From: Calditrichota bacterium
GTDB taxonomy: Bacteria > Zhuqueibacterota > JdFR-76 > BMS3Abin05
Direction of reading: 5' to 3'
Assembly: GCA_013151735.1 (NCBI GenBank)
Contig: JAADHR010000080.1
Span: 1 to 33,909 of the forward strand
DNA: 33,909 nucleotides
In this document: one piece after another, positions 8,547 through 17,290 of the stretch
How positions within the stretch are numbered: position 1 is the first letter of the stretch
Layout of the letters: every line of letters starts with the position of its first letter
Made by a program: the position numbers and the translations under genes
Notes under the pieces: generated by a model
What the model saw: the letters and a program-made list of their open reading frames with translations, nothing else
Databases searched by the model: none
What the model was told of the DNA's origin: nothing

Positions 8547-9467
8547 TTAAATCAATATACGCAATTTTTGAGGCAAAATCAAAACTTTTAACGGAAGCGT
8601 TCCCACCAACTCGCCGTCCATATCCACGAAAACGGTTTCTTCCGACTGGGCCTCAATCCTGCGGGCCCGTGTCAGAGAAACCTTCGGATTTTCGAAATGC
8701 GTGCCCTTTCGAAGTTTGGACAGATTCAGAACGGCCTCCAGCCGCCCCACATCGCCCAGAAAAACCACATCAAAAAGGCCGTCATCCAAGAGGGCTTCCG
8801 GAGCCGGAAAAAGACCGCCTCCAAAATACCGTCCGTTGGCCACAACAATGTCGTTGAACATGCCGGACTGCCAGTTTCCGTCATCGAGCCGGTAGCGGAT
8901 GTGTTTATTTTTAAATGTAAGCAACGTCGACAAGATGCCCACCAGAAACGAAATTTTCCCGCCAAATCGTTTCGTGGTGCGGTTTACCCGCTCAACCACA
9001 GCACCGCCCAGTCCGAAGTCCAGGATATTCAAAAAATAGCGTGTTTCCGTTTTATTCTCCGGGGTCAGAAATTCGGCTTTTCCCACATCAATGGTCTGCG
9101 ACCGGGCCTCATTCAAATGCAGGATGGCCTGCCCGACCGTTGGCTGTTGGCCCAGCGTTTTGATAAAATCGGCACCCGTCCCGATCTCCAGAACTCCCAG
9201 TACGGCTTCCGGATTAATCAGGCCGTCCCCTTCAAAAAAGCCGTTCACGATTTCGTTGAGGGTTCCATCGCCTCCGATACCCACAATCCGCTCCGTCCCC
9301 CGGCGAAGGGCCTCGCGGGTGAGCCGGGTCGCATGCAAGGGGCTTTGCGTAAAGACAACCTCAAACTCAAAGGCGTAATTCTTTTTAAGAAGGGCTTCAA
9401 TTTCGGGCCATTTTTTGCCCGTGCTTCCTCCGGCTGAAACCGGATTGACAATGAAACAGGTGTGCAT
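8547..9467 (-). CDS. Diacylglycerol/lipid kinase, YegS/DgkB/BmrU family
   Basis: Predicted ATP-dependent lipid kinase (diacylglycerol kinase catalytic domain). GIGGDGTLNEIVNG is the nucleotide-binding motif and NGRYFGGGLFPAPEALLDDGLFDVV is the conserved C-terminal-domain signature. The usual GTGNDF motif appears as GTGADF, so the conserved asparagine is replaced by alanine. The length of 306 aa is typical. Its ATG starts one base after the glpD stop codon, with GAAGGA in the glpD end as ribosome-binding site, so the two are translationally coupled. The acceptor lipid is not known; diacylglycerol or an ether-lipid analogue is plausible from the neighbours. Confidence 0.9.
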   Translation of the reverse strand: MHTCFIVNPVSAGGSTGKKWPEIEALLKKNYAFEFEVVFTQSPLHATRLTREALRRGTERIVGIGGDGTLNEIVNGFFEGDGLINPEAVLGVLEIGTGADFIKTLGQQPTVGQAILHLNEARSQTIDVGKAEFLTPENKTETRYFLNILDFGLGGAVVERVNRTTKRFGGKISFLVGILSTLLTFKNKHIRYRLDDGNWQSGMFNDIVVANGRYFGGGLFPAPEALLDDGLFDVVFLGDVGRLEAVLNLSKLRKGTHFENPKVSLTRARRIEAQSEETVFVDMDGELVGTLPLKVLILPQKLRILI

Positions 9468-9468
9468 A

Positions 9469-11166
9469 TTACGTTCCTTCGCGAAAATATTGTGTCAATT
9501 GCACCTTCAATTTCAAACGATCGATTTGCCGTTGTTTCTCCTCGTCCGACCAGCCCAGGCGCGCCTGGAGTTTTTCGGCAATCTCAGGATACACGTCCAA
9601 CCCCTGGTTTTTTTCCAGTGAAAAAATATGCGTTCGCCGGATAAGAAAATCGTCCAGAGCTACCGTCATTTCGTGGTCGAGAGCGTAGGTCAGTTCGCCC
9701 CACACGTGAGGCAGGTTGGGGTGAATACGTTCTTTGCCGCCGGGCGTCTTTTGAATGGCTTCCAGAATATCCGGAATGCGGGTTCCGTACGATTCCACAA
9801 AATGTTCGGCAATATCGTGAGAAAATCCCTCCTGCACAATCAGTTGTTTGACCTGCTCCTGCCGAAAATGCTCGTAGCTGGAAATATCGCCTCCGTAAAG
9901 AGGAAATTTATCCGTCAGACACCGGGGATTTTTGGGAACGATATGAAACGCTCGTTCCAGGTGTTTGGCCAGCCGATTCACCATATCCTTTGCCATCACG
10001 CGGTAGGTGGTGAGTTTTCCACCCACAATGGAGAAGAAGTTTTCGGGCGTTTCAAATATTTTGTGTTCCCGCGTGACCTCCGAAGCCGATTTTCCTTCCT
10101 CCCGAAGCAGCGGCCGCAACCCCGCAAAGGCAGATAGAATTTTATCATCCGTCAAATTGGCTTTGGGAAAATAGTAATTAAAGGATTCCAGCAGATAGTC
10201 CACATCGCTTCGCTCCGTCAGAATCCGATCGGGATCTCCCGTGTAGTCGGTGTCGGTGGTGCCCAGCAGCACCAGTGTGTTCCAGGGAATGGCAAAAATC
10301 GGACGGCCGTCCTGAATGGCAAATTGCATAAACGCGCGGGTGATGGGCAGGTCAGAATGTTTAACAATTAAATGAACGCCTTTGGTGGTGCGGACGTTGG
10401 GCGTGATATCTTTGAACAGGGTTTTCCGCACCGCATCGCTCCAGGGACCGGTGGCATTGGCGATTACCCTGGCCCGAATGGAGACCGATTCGCCCGTCAG
10501 CTGATTTCTGGCCTGCACGCCCGCCACCCGCCCGTTTTCGTAAATCGCGTCCACAGCTTTCACGTAATTGGCAATCACCGCCCCGTACTGGGCCGCCGAT
10601 TGAATGGTGGCCATCACCAGACGAAAATCGTCCTCTTTGCAATCGTAATATTCGGCCCCCTTTTTGAGACCATCCTGCCGTAATTCCGGCTCCAGAATCG
10701 CCAGCTCCCGGGCCGAGACCATCCGGTGCCGGCCGATGTTTTTGGTGAAGGCTAAAAGATCGTACAGCCACATTCCAATATGAATCAAAAATGGCGACTC
10801 AGCCGAATTTTCATAAATCGGGAGCAGACATTTTGTAGGATGGACAATGTGCGGCGCAATATCCATCAGCGTTTTTCGTTCGACCAGGGCTTCGTGAACC
10901 AGCCCAAACTCCCGCTGCTTAAGATACCGGAATCCCCCGTGCACCAGCTTGGAGGATTTACTGCTGGTTCCGGCCGCGAAATCATCCTTTTCAATCAACG
11001 CCGTTTTATATCCCCGGAGCGCGGCATCTCTGGCAATCCCCGCGCCGGTAATTCCTCCTCCGACAACCAGGATATCAAAAGAATCCGTTTCCATTTTTTG
11101 AATATTTTGATTGCGAATTTCAGGTGAAAAGTCCAGGCTCTCGGCCAGTCCATCAGGTGGTTTCAT
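9469..11166 (-). CDS. glpD: FAD-dependent glycerol-3-phosphate dehydrogenase
   Basis: Membrane-associated flavoenzyme that oxidises sn-glycerol 3-phosphate to dihydroxyacetone phosphate and feeds electrons to quinone. The N-terminal FAD motif VVGGGITGAGIARDAALRG and the GlpD signature SSKLVHGGFRYL are clear, and the C-terminal GlpD domain is present. I chose ATG at 11166 (565 aa), since AGGA lies about 8 nt upstream; an ATG six bases earlier is too close to that site. It lies between an AGPS-like flavoprotein and a lipid kinase, so here it may provide dihydroxyacetone phosphate for lipid synthesis rather than only glycerol catabolism. No glycerol kinase or facilitator gene is next to it. Confidence 0.93.
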   Translation of the reverse strand: MKPPDGLAESLDFSPEIRNQNIQKMETDSFDILVVGGGITGAGIARDAALRGYKTALIEKDDFAAGTSSKSSKLVHGGFRYLKQREFGLVHEALVERKTLMDIAPHIVHPTKCLLPIYENSAESPFLIHIGMWLYDLLAFTKNIGRHRMVSARELAILEPELRQDGLKKGAEYYDCKEDDFRLVMATIQSAAQYGAVIANYVKAVDAIYENGRVAGVQARNQLTGESVSIRARVIANATGPWSDAVRKTLFKDITPNVRTTKGVHLIVKHSDLPITRAFMQFAIQDGRPIFAIPWNTLVLLGTTDTDYTGDPDRILTERSDVDYLLESFNYYFPKANLTDDKILSAFAGLRPLLREEGKSASEVTREHKIFETPENFFSIVGGKLTTYRVMAKDMVNRLAKHLERAFHIVPKNPRCLTDKFPLYGGDISSYEHFRQEQVKQLIVQEGFSHDIAEHFVESYGTRIPDILEAIQKTPGGKERIHPNLPHVWGELTYALDHEMTVALDDFLIRRTHIFSLEKNQGLDVYPEIAEKLQARLGWSDEEKQRQIDRLKLKVQLTQYFREGT

Positions 11167-11309
11167 GGGCATTTCCTGTTTTTGTGATCATAAGCAGACT
11201 GTTTCATTCGCGCAGATGCGGTATCTTACAAAGATTCCATTTCCACACCATTCGTGTGTAAAAAGGGATTGGCTCCATCCAAAGGGTTGCAGTTTTAGGA
11301 TCATTGGTT

Positions 11310-12977
11310 TTAGTCATCCGGCAAAAGTTTTTTCGGATTCATGAGTCCTTCCGGGTCCAGCGCCTGCTTCAATTTTCGGATAATTTCCACGCTGGACGTC
11401 CCGAGTTCAGGGAGCAGCCACGGCCTGTGATCCAAACCAATGCCGTGGTGATGGCTGATGGTGCCCCCATTTTGAACAATGGCATCCGACGCGGCACGCT
11501 TGATCTCCCACCACTCATTCAGTTCCTTACCCGCATGCGGCGTGGCCAAAATAATAAAATAAAGGGATGCCCCGGTCGGGTACACATGGGACAGGTGGAC
11601 GGTTACAACACCCTTGATTCCCAGTTTTTTAAATGTTCCCAAAATGGCCTTTCGACCGGCCTCGTACAAATGTTGGAAGTTTTCCCATTCGGTGGCCGTT
11701 TCCAGCGTATCCACCAAAATGTCGTAATTCATCAGGATATCGCGCAGATAGGGGTTTTCGAAACGGTGATCGTACCATTGCCGGGCCGTCTTTTCTCCGA
11801 GATTGAAAGGCCTGTACGTGCGAATAATTTTCCGAATTTGCCGCCATTCCGTTTTTACGGAGGCAACCGTTCCCTCCAGCCCCAAAATCATGAAAGAACG
11901 CTGGTGAGGAAGAAATCCCCGTTTTTTAAGATAATTCAGGCCAAGGGTTTGAAATGCATTGGCCCATCGATTCGATTTCTCCTCAAGAAGAGAAAAGACA
12001 AAATCGGTTTCTTCTGCATCCGAAAGACGGATGGTTGCCGGACGCAGGCCGCTTTGCAGAATCTTTTGGACGGCCGCGGCACCCTCGTCAAAGGAACGGA
12101 AAAGAAGGGCCGTGTACTGTTTTCGTTCGGGAAGCGGTTTCAACCGAACGCGCACCCGGGAAATCACGCCCAGAATTCCTTCCGATCCCAGAATGAGTTG
12201 ATCCAGATCGGGCCCGTTGGCGGCCGCAGGAACGTGAGGCGTTTCAAGCATCCCGGAAGGGGAAATCAACCGGATGCTCTCAACCATGTCCTCAATTTTA
12301 CCATATTTCGTGGATTGCTGGCCTGCGGAACGCGCAGCCACCCAGCCGCCCAGGCTGGAGAATTCAAAGGATTCCGGATAGTGCGCCAGGGTGAGCCCCT
12401 TTTTCTGAAGCTGTTGTTCCAGCTCCGGCCCCCGAATCCCTGCCTCGCAATCGGCCAGCAGCGACTGCCGATCAAGGGTGAGGATGCGGTTCATTCGTTT
12501 CAGATCCACGGCGGCCAAACCGGCCTGCCCCTTTGAAGAAACGGCCTCCACACCGCCAACCACGCTTGTGCCTCCTCCCCAGGGAACAAGAGCCACTCTG
12601 TTTGTCGCCGCCCAGTTTATGATTCCTTCTATTTCTGTTTCATTCTCAGGAAACAAAACAACATCCGGAACCTGTGTCATTATTTTTTTCCGGATGCGAA
12701 TCAAATCGTGGTAGCTTTTTCCGTAGGCGTGAATGAGACGGGCCTCTTTAGAATGATCCATTCCGGTAACAGGCAGGATATCCTTTAGCGATTCCAGAAC
12801 GGTCCCGGATAACCGGGGGGGAGAAATGGTGATGTCATCCATCGACGGGGGAGGAAGAACCGGGTGATCAGGAATATCCAAACGGGAACGTAAATAGGGC
12901 CAAAAATGAGGGCGATGGGTGAGATCGTAAGATTTGTGGACATCTCCCCAGCCCCACCACTTGGTTTCAATTTCCAT
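11310..12977 (-). CDS. FAD-linked oxidase, alkyldihydroxyacetonephosphate synthase-like
   Basis: Flavoprotein of the vanillyl-alcohol-oxidase/PCMH superfamily (FAD_binding_4 plus a C-terminal FAD-oxidase domain). Visible features are KWWGWG at the very N-terminus, the FAD-pyrophosphate loop PWGGGTSVVGGVEA, LGSEGILGVISRV, and the C-terminal histidine cluster SHHHGIG. KWWGWG and the HHHG motif are characteristic of alkylglycerone-phosphate synthase (AGPS), which swaps the acyl chain of acyl-DHAP for a fatty alcohol to make the ether bond. I chose ATG at 12977 (555 aa) because GGAG lies 5 nt upstream; an upstream in-frame TTG is weaker. GlpD, which makes DHAP, is next downstream. An alternative is a hydroxyacid or D-lactate-type dehydrogenase, but the motifs favour AGPS-like. 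Confidence 0.85.
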   Translation of the reverse strand: MEIETKWWGWGDVHKSYDLTHRPHFWPYLRSRLDIPDHPVLPPPSMDDITISPPRLSGTVLESLKDILPVTGMDHSKEARLIHAYGKSYHDLIRIRKKIMTQVPDVVLFPENETEIEGIINWAATNRVALVPWGGGTSVVGGVEAVSSKGQAGLAAVDLKRMNRILTLDRQSLLADCEAGIRGPELEQQLQKKGLTLAHYPESFEFSSLGGWVAARSAGQQSTKYGKIEDMVESIRLISPSGMLETPHVPAAANGPDLDQLILGSEGILGVISRVRVRLKPLPERKQYTALLFRSFDEGAAAVQKILQSGLRPATIRLSDAEETDFVFSLLEEKSNRWANAFQTLGLNYLKKRGFLPHQRSFMILGLEGTVASVKTEWRQIRKIIRTYRPFNLGEKTARQWYDHRFENPYLRDILMNYDILVDTLETATEWENFQHLYEAGRKAILGTFKKLGIKGVVTVHLSHVYPTGASLYFIILATPHAGKELNEWWEIKRAASDAIVQNGGTISHHHGIGLDHRPWLLPELGTSSVEIIRKLKQALDPEGLMNPKKLLPDD

Positions 12978-13508
12978 TGGATCTCCAGGTTCCTTTTCGG
13001 TAACATCGACAGCCAAATGACACTTTCTTGCAACGATTTTTAAAACCGAATTCTTGAATACGTTCCATTTTTTAAGTGGGTACCCTTTATTTCAGACAGG
13101 ATAAAATAAGCACCCTTTTTCTTCGGGATTTTAAATGTCGACCGTTGCGAGTTTTGCACAACTGAAGGGGAAAAAACTTTCCAGCTATGCGGTATTTTTT
13201 TACACGCATTTGTTACAAACAAATCAAGACAAAGAGCCAAGAAGTCCCCTCTATTAAGAGGGGATTTAGGGGTGTGTTATTTATGACTTTATCAAAAAAT
13301 GAGATAACACACCCCGACCCGTCCGCCGACTGGCGGACGGCCCACCCCTCTTTTTAGAGGGGATTTTTATGTGAATGCGCAGAAATAACGTGTCCAATTA
13401 TATAAAAAATCGTTTTTAGAATGTAGTGATTTTCATTAAGATACAAATAGTTAAACCATACTCGCGGCAACAGCCATGATTAAATAAGAGTTGGGTTTTG
13501 TCCGGACA
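12978..13508. other. Non-coding gap containing a MITE-like element
   Basis: This spacer of 531 bp separates the AGPS-like gene from the end of lpd. About 119 bp in its middle form a nested palindromic element, described separately. The rest is A/T-rich. A minus-strand reading frame near 13040-13240 has no plausible protein character and is left out. No clear promoter for the AGPS-like gene was found. Confidence 0.5.
13245..13363. repeat. MITE-like nested palindromic element
   Basis: The 119-bp element has four perfect hairpins. TCCCCTCT/AGAGGGGA (13245-13252 with 13257-13264, 4-nt loop) sits at the left end and CCCCTCT/AGAGGGG (13345-13351 with 13356-13362) at the right end. Between them are GGGGTGTGTTAT/ATAACACACCCC (13269-13280 with 13304-13315) and GTCCGCC/GGCGGAC (13321-13327 with 13332-13338). 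The ends are near-copies in inverted orientation, as in a miniature inverted-repeat element. There is no transposase gene. Confidence 0.85.
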
Positions 13509-14909
13509 CTAAATATGAATAGCTTCTCCCAGAGCGTCCCCGGCCGCCTCCATAATGGCCTCACTCAGTGTCGGATGGCTGTGTACCGTTTTCAAAATGC
13601 TCAAATGCGTCGCTTCGTGGCTTTTGGCCAGCGTCATTTCGCCCAGAAGCTCCGAGGCATTTTCCCCGACAATATGGCCGCCCAAAAGCTCCCCGTATTT
13701 GGCGTCGAACACCAATTTCACCAGACCGGTTGTTTCGCCGCTGGCAACCGCTTTCCCGTTTGCGGTAAACGGAAATTTTCCAACCTTTACGTCGAATCCC
13801 TGTTCTCGGGCCTCCGCTTCGGTCAATCCCACCCGGGCAACCTGGGGATGCGCATACACCGCACCCGGAATTGAGTGGTAGTCCAAAGGCTTTACATCCC
13901 GCCCCGCCATGTGCTCGACGGCTATCATCCCCTCGGCAGATGCCACGTGTGCCAGGTAAGGCGGCCCGATCAAATCTCCCACCGCATAAACGGACGGAAC
14001 GGAGGTCTGGTACATCTCGTTTGTGCGGATGAACCCCTTTTCGGTTTGAATGCCTGCTTTTTCCAATCCCAGATTGGCCGAATTCGGAGAGACCCCCACC
14101 GAAACCAGCATTTTCTCAGCCACAATTTCTTGTGGTCCCTTTGGAGTCTCAATTTGGGCGGTAATCGAATCCGCACCCATTTCCACACCGGTAATCTTTG
14201 AGCGCGTAAAAATCTTTATTTTTCGTTTTAAGAAGGAGCGGTGCAAAACAGTGGCAATTTCTTCGTCTTCCATCGGAAGCACGTGGGGCAACAGTTCGAC
14301 AAGTGTAATTTGCGTTCCAAATGTCTGATAAAAATCGGCAAATTCAATTCCAATGGCCCCTGCCCCAACAATCAGGAGCGATTTTGGCGGCTTGTCAAGC
14401 GTTAATGCATCTGTACTGGAAAGGATGCGCACCCCGTCAAAGGGCGCAAAGGGCAGTTGATTCGGATGGGCCCCCGTCGCCAGAAGAACGTATTTGGATT
14501 TTACACGGGCCAATTCTTTTCCAGAAGCGTCCAGCACCTGTATGCTCTGGTCATCGGCCAATACTCCGGCTCCGGAGACGGTTTCGATATGATTTTTTTT
14601 GAATAGAAACCCCACGCCGCGCGACAGCTTTTCGGCGGCCTTCCGGCTTCGCTGGATAATTTTGGGGAAGTCAAAGGACAGGTTTTCCGCAGACAGGCCA
14701 AACGTGCCCGCTTTTTTCATCAGATTGTAGACCTCTGCACTTCGCAAAAGGGTTTTGGCCGGAATGCACCCCCAGTTGAGACAAATCCCGCCCAGATCGG
14801 CTTTTTCAATGACAACCGTTTTCAGTCCCAACTGTGATGCGCGTATCGCCGCCACATATCCGCCGGGTCCCCCGCCAACAACAGCCAGATCCGCTTGTAT
14901 TGTTTTCAT
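13509..14909 (-). CDS. lpd: Dihydrolipoyl dehydrogenase (E3)
   Basis: Flavoprotein that reoxidises dihydrolipoamide in 2-oxoacid dehydrogenase complexes and the glycine cleavage system, with NAD as acceptor. The N-terminal FAD motif VVGGGPGGYVAAIRA, the redox cysteines in GGICLNWGCIPAK, an NAD Rossmann motif VGAGAIGIEFA, the YAVGDLIG FAD motif and the C-terminal HSHPTLSEA with the catalytic histidine are all visible. At 466 aa it is a standard length. It stands apart from E1 and E2 by about 7 kb but is on the same strand, and no other E3 is seen in the window. A GGAG lies 5 nt before its ATG. Confidence 0.96.
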   Translation of the reverse strand: MKTIQADLAVVGGGPGGYVAAIRASQLGLKTVVIEKADLGGICLNWGCIPAKTLLRSAEVYNLMKKAGTFGLSAENLSFDFPKIIQRSRKAAEKLSRGVGFLFKKNHIETVSGAGVLADDQSIQVLDASGKELARVKSKYVLLATGAHPNQLPFAPFDGVRILSSTDALTLDKPPKSLLIVGAGAIGIEFADFYQTFGTQITLVELLPHVLPMEDEEIATVLHRSFLKRKIKIFTRSKITGVEMGADSITAQIETPKGPQEIVAEKMLVSVGVSPNSANLGLEKAGIQTEKGFIRTNEMYQTSVPSVYAVGDLIGPPYLAHVASAEGMIAVEHMAGRDVKPLDYHSIPGAVYAHPQVARVGLTEAEAREQGFDVKVGKFPFTANGKAVASGETTGLVKLVFDAKYGELLGGHIVGENASELLGEMTLAKSHEATHLSILKTVHSHPTLSEAIMEAAGDALGEAIHI

Positions 14910-14944
14910 AAGGCTCCATTTTTATTTGAAAAGCAAACCCTTAT

Positions 14945-14974
14945 ATAATAAAGAAAATTTGGAATCATTTTCAA
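14945..14974 (-). promoter_or_regulatory. Candidate lpd promoter framed by an inverted repeat
   Basis: On the minus strand TTGAAA and TATTAT are separated by 18 nt, about 35-65 nt before the lpd start. A perfect 10-bp inverted repeat, AAGAAAATTT (14951-14960) with AAATTTTCTT (14978-14987), places one arm in the spacer beside the -10 and the other just upstream of the -35. Such a layout could be an operator, though A/T-rich repeats also occur by chance. Confidence 0.45.
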
Positions 14975-15114
14975 GCTAAATTTTCTTCGCTAAAAATTGA
15001 ATCCTTCAAAAGCGGAGAAGAATACCATTGAGCCCGTCCGATTCCGGATGAAAAACCACACCTGACGGTGAATGTCCTTTGGCCCGAACCCAATTTCCGA
15101 ATCCAGATTAAATG

Positions 15115-15138
15115 AAAAAACCCTCTTGCGAGGGTTTT
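15115..15138 (-). terminator. Intrinsic terminator after frr
   Basis: Stem AAAACCCTC (15117-15125) with GAGGGTTTT (15130-15138) and a TTGC loop. On the minus strand it ends in a run of six Ts. It lies 20 bp downstream of the frr stop and closes the pyrH-frr transcript. Confidence 0.85.
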
Positions 15139-15157
15139 AAAGGGGAGATCTCTATCC

Positions 15158-15715
15158 TTAAACTTCCATAATTTCTTTTTCTTTTTCTGCCAGGATGTGA
15201 TCAATCTTTTCAATAAATTCATCGGTCAGCTTTTGTATCTTGTCCAGCTCATCATGTTCCTGATCCTCGGTCAACTCATGATTTTTCTGCGCCTTTTTAA
15301 TGTGCTCATTCACATCCCGGCGAATATTGCGGATGGCAATTCGGCCCTCTTCGGCCATTTTCCGTACCAATTTCACCAGCTCTTTGCGGCGTTCCTCGGT
15401 TAATGTAGGGAAAGGAATTCGGATAATTTTTCCATCATTGGTGGGATTCAAACCCAGATCGGATTTCATAATGGCCCGTTCAATTTCACCAATCAAATTC
15501 TTTTCCCAGGGCTGCACGGACAACAAACGGGGCTCCGGAACGGTAATATTCGCCACCTGTTTTAAGGGCACCTGGCTTCCGTAATAATTCACTTTAATCA
15601 TATCCAGAAGAGAGGTTGTGGCTTTTCCCGTGCGAATTTTTGCCATTTCCTCCCGGATACTCTCCAGACTTTTGTGCATTCGGGTTTCGGCATCGAGGTA
15701 GTATTTACTTTTCAT
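15158..15715 (-). CDS. frr: Ribosome recycling factor
   Basis: Splits post-termination ribosomes together with EF-G. The protein of 185 aa has the expected all-helical domain, with the conserved [11 protein letters not shown] near the N-terminus and [23 protein letters not shown] in two parts in the centre. I chose ATG at 15715, which has AGGTGA at a good distance; a GTG three codons upstream lies inside that site. The start overlaps the pyrH stop region by 11 bp, so the two genes are translationally coupled. The terminator directly downstream makes it the last gene of the translation cluster. Confidence 0.97.
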   Translation of the reverse strand: MKSKYYLDAETRMHKSLESIREEMAKIRTGKATTSLLDMIKVNYYGSQVPLKQVANITVPEPRLLSVQPWEKNLIGEIERAIMKSDLGLNPTNDGKIIRIPFPTLTEERRKELVKLVRKMAEEGRIAIRNIRRDVNEHIKKAQKNHELTEDQEHDELDKIQKLTDEFIEKIDHILAEKEKEIMEV

Positions 15716-16436
15716 AATCGTCACCTATCACTTTGGTTCCCACATTTTCTCCAAGAAGCAAAGACTTCAGATTTCCCGGTTTGGTCAAATTAAACACAAT
15801 AATGGGTAATTTATTTTCCATACACAGGGTCACGGCGGTAAAATCCATAATTTTCAACCCCTTTTTGACGACATCCAGATAGGTAATGGTATCGTATTTT
15901 ACGGCGTCGCTGTGCTTTTTGGGATCTGCCGTGTAAACGCCGTCCACCTTCGTGCCTTTGAGAATGGCGTCGGCTTCTATTTCGATGGCACGTAAAGCGG
16001 CTGCTGTATCGGTTGTGAAATAGGGGCTTCCCGTACCGGCTGCAAAAATCACCACACGCCCTTTTTCCAGATGGCGAATGGCCCGCCGGCGGATGAAGGG
16101 TTCGGCAACAGCCTCAATCGCAATGGCAGACTGTACCCGGGTAACAACCCCCAGTTTTTCCAGATAGTTTTGAATAGCGAGGGCATTTATGATGGTTGCC
16201 AGCATGCCCATGTGATCGCCCATCACGCGGTCAATTCCCTGATCCGAAGCGGACAACCCACGGTAAATGTTTCCACCCCCCACTACAATCCCGATTTCAA
16301 TTCCCAGATCTTTGACGTCCTTGATCTCGTGCGCGACAAAACGAACCACCTCCGGATCGATACCGAAGGCTTTTTTCCCCATGAGGGCTTCCCCGCTTAA
16401 TTTCAACAAAACGCGCCGATAGGCAAGGTCAGACAT
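15705..16436 (-). CDS. pyrH: Uridylate kinase
   Basis: Phosphorylates UMP to UDP in pyrimidine nucleotide synthesis. The protein of 243 aa belongs to the amino-acid-kinase fold; [11 protein letters not shown] and [11 protein letters not shown] are the N-terminal family motifs, and [17 protein letters not shown] is the nucleotide-binding signature. It lies between tsf and frr, the widespread tsf-pyrH-frr order. An AAAGGA site lies before its ATG. A terminator separates it from tsf, so pyrH-frr is either transcribed by read-through or from a promoter in the 118-bp gap. Confidence 0.97.
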   Translation of the reverse strand: MSDLAYRRVLLKLSGEALMGKKAFGIDPEVVRFVAHEIKDVKDLGIEIGIVVGGGNIYRGLSASDQGIDRVMGDHMGMLATIINALAIQNYLEKLGVVTRVQSAIAIEAVAEPFIRRRAIRHLEKGRVVIFAAGTGSPYFTTDTAAALRAIEIEADAILKGTKVDGVYTADPKKHSDAVKYDTITYLDVVKKGLKIMDFTAVTLCMENKLPIIVFNLTKPGNLKSLLLGENVGTKVIGDDYEK

Positions 16437-16495
16437 GCACGAGTTCCTTTCTCTCAGAAAAGAATCTTTTATTTTGGATTGACGATTTTGCAGGT

Positions 16496-16520
16496 ATTTT
16501 CTCTATTTCTCAGAGAAAAT
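16496..16520. other. 9-bp inverted repeat in the tsf-pyrH gap
   Basis: ATTTTCTCT (16496-16504) is the exact reverse complement of AGAGAAAAT (16512-16520), with a 7-nt loop. It lies immediately downstream, in minus-strand reading, of the tsf terminator and about 60 bp before pyrH. It could be a pyrH operator, a second hairpin in the terminator or chance in A/T-rich DNA. Confidence 0.4.
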
Positions 16521-16548
16521 AAAAAAGCCCAATAAGAATTGGGCTTTT
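16521..16548 (-). terminator. Intrinsic terminator after tsf
   Basis: A perfect 11-bp stem, AAAAGCCCAAT (16523-16533) with ATTGGGCTTTT (16538-16548), encloses a 4-nt loop and ends in six Ts on the minus strand. It lies 6 bp beyond the tsf stop. Confidence 0.9.
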
Positions 16549-16553
16549 ACACT

Positions 16554-17147
16554 TTATTCACCAAGCTGGTAACGCACAAATCGCCGGATGACGATATTTT
16601 CACCAATCCTGGCAATTATTTCAGTCAAAAGGTCTTTAACGGTCTTTTCGGGATCCCGAATGTATCCCTGCTCCAGCAGGCACACCTCCGAAAAATACTT
16701 TTCCAGTTTGCCTTCCACAATTTTCTCGATGATATGTTCCGGCTTACCGGACGCCTTTACTTGCTCCCGATAGATATCTTTTTCTTTCTCAATAACCTCC
16801 GGCGACAAGTCATCCCGTGAAACCACCAGTGGATTCGCAGCGGCTATCTGCATGGCCACATTTTTGACGAACTGACGAAAATCTTCGGTATTGGCCACAA
16901 AATCCGTTTCACAATTGACTTCCACCAAAACGCCGATTCGGTTCCCCGGATGGATATAGGCGTGGATCATGCCTTCTTTGGCTTCCCGCCCACTTCTCTT
17001 CTGGGCGGAAGCAATCCCTTTTTTCCTCAAATAATCAACCGCCTTTTCCAGGTCTCCATTCGACTCCTGAAGCGCTTTTTTACAATCCATAATTCCAGCG
17101 CCGGTCTTCTTTCGCAACTCCATTACAAGGTTCGCACCAACTGCCAT
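16554..17147 (-). CDS. tsf: Translation elongation factor Ts (short form)
   Basis: Guanine-nucleotide exchange factor for EF-Tu. The N-terminal [17 protein letters not shown] and [13 protein letters not shown] are the two EF-Ts signatures. With 197 aa it is the short type seen in Thermus and cyanobacteria-like lineages, with a reduced core domain compared with the roughly 280-aa E. coli protein. It follows rpsB after about 140 bp and is followed immediately by an intrinsic terminator. Confidence 0.96.
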   Translation of the reverse strand: MAVGANLVMELRKKTGAGIMDCKKALQESNGDLEKAVDYLRKKGIASAQKRSGREAKEGMIHAYIHPGNRIGVLVEVNCETDFVANTEDFRQFVKNVAMQIAAANPLVVSRDDLSPEVIEKEKDIYREQVKASGKPEHIIEKIVEGKLEKYFSEVCLLEQGYIRDPEKTVKDLLTEIIARIGENIVIRRFVRYQLGE

Positions 17148-17290
17148 AAATTCTTACTCCTTCTATTAAAAAATGGTTTTAATCCGATAAAATGATACGT
17201 TGACTTTCCAGTAAAAAGCTCTATCGTGAATGAAAATTCCGCTTTCCGCATCAACCGACAGAAGCGATCTGGACGGAGTCCCCCGCTGAT

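Noticed and set aside
8290..8550. Possible small gene (86 codons) in the spacer before the lipid kinase
   Set aside because: No ribosome-binding site, A/T-driven composition, no recognisable features.
11304..12536. Long open frame of 410 codons on the plus strand, opposite the AGPS-like gene
   Set aside because: It lies wholly antisense to a well-supported flavoprotein, has no recognisable motif, and its residue composition (rich in Arg, Gln, Phe, Gly) is what antisense of a coding frame gives.
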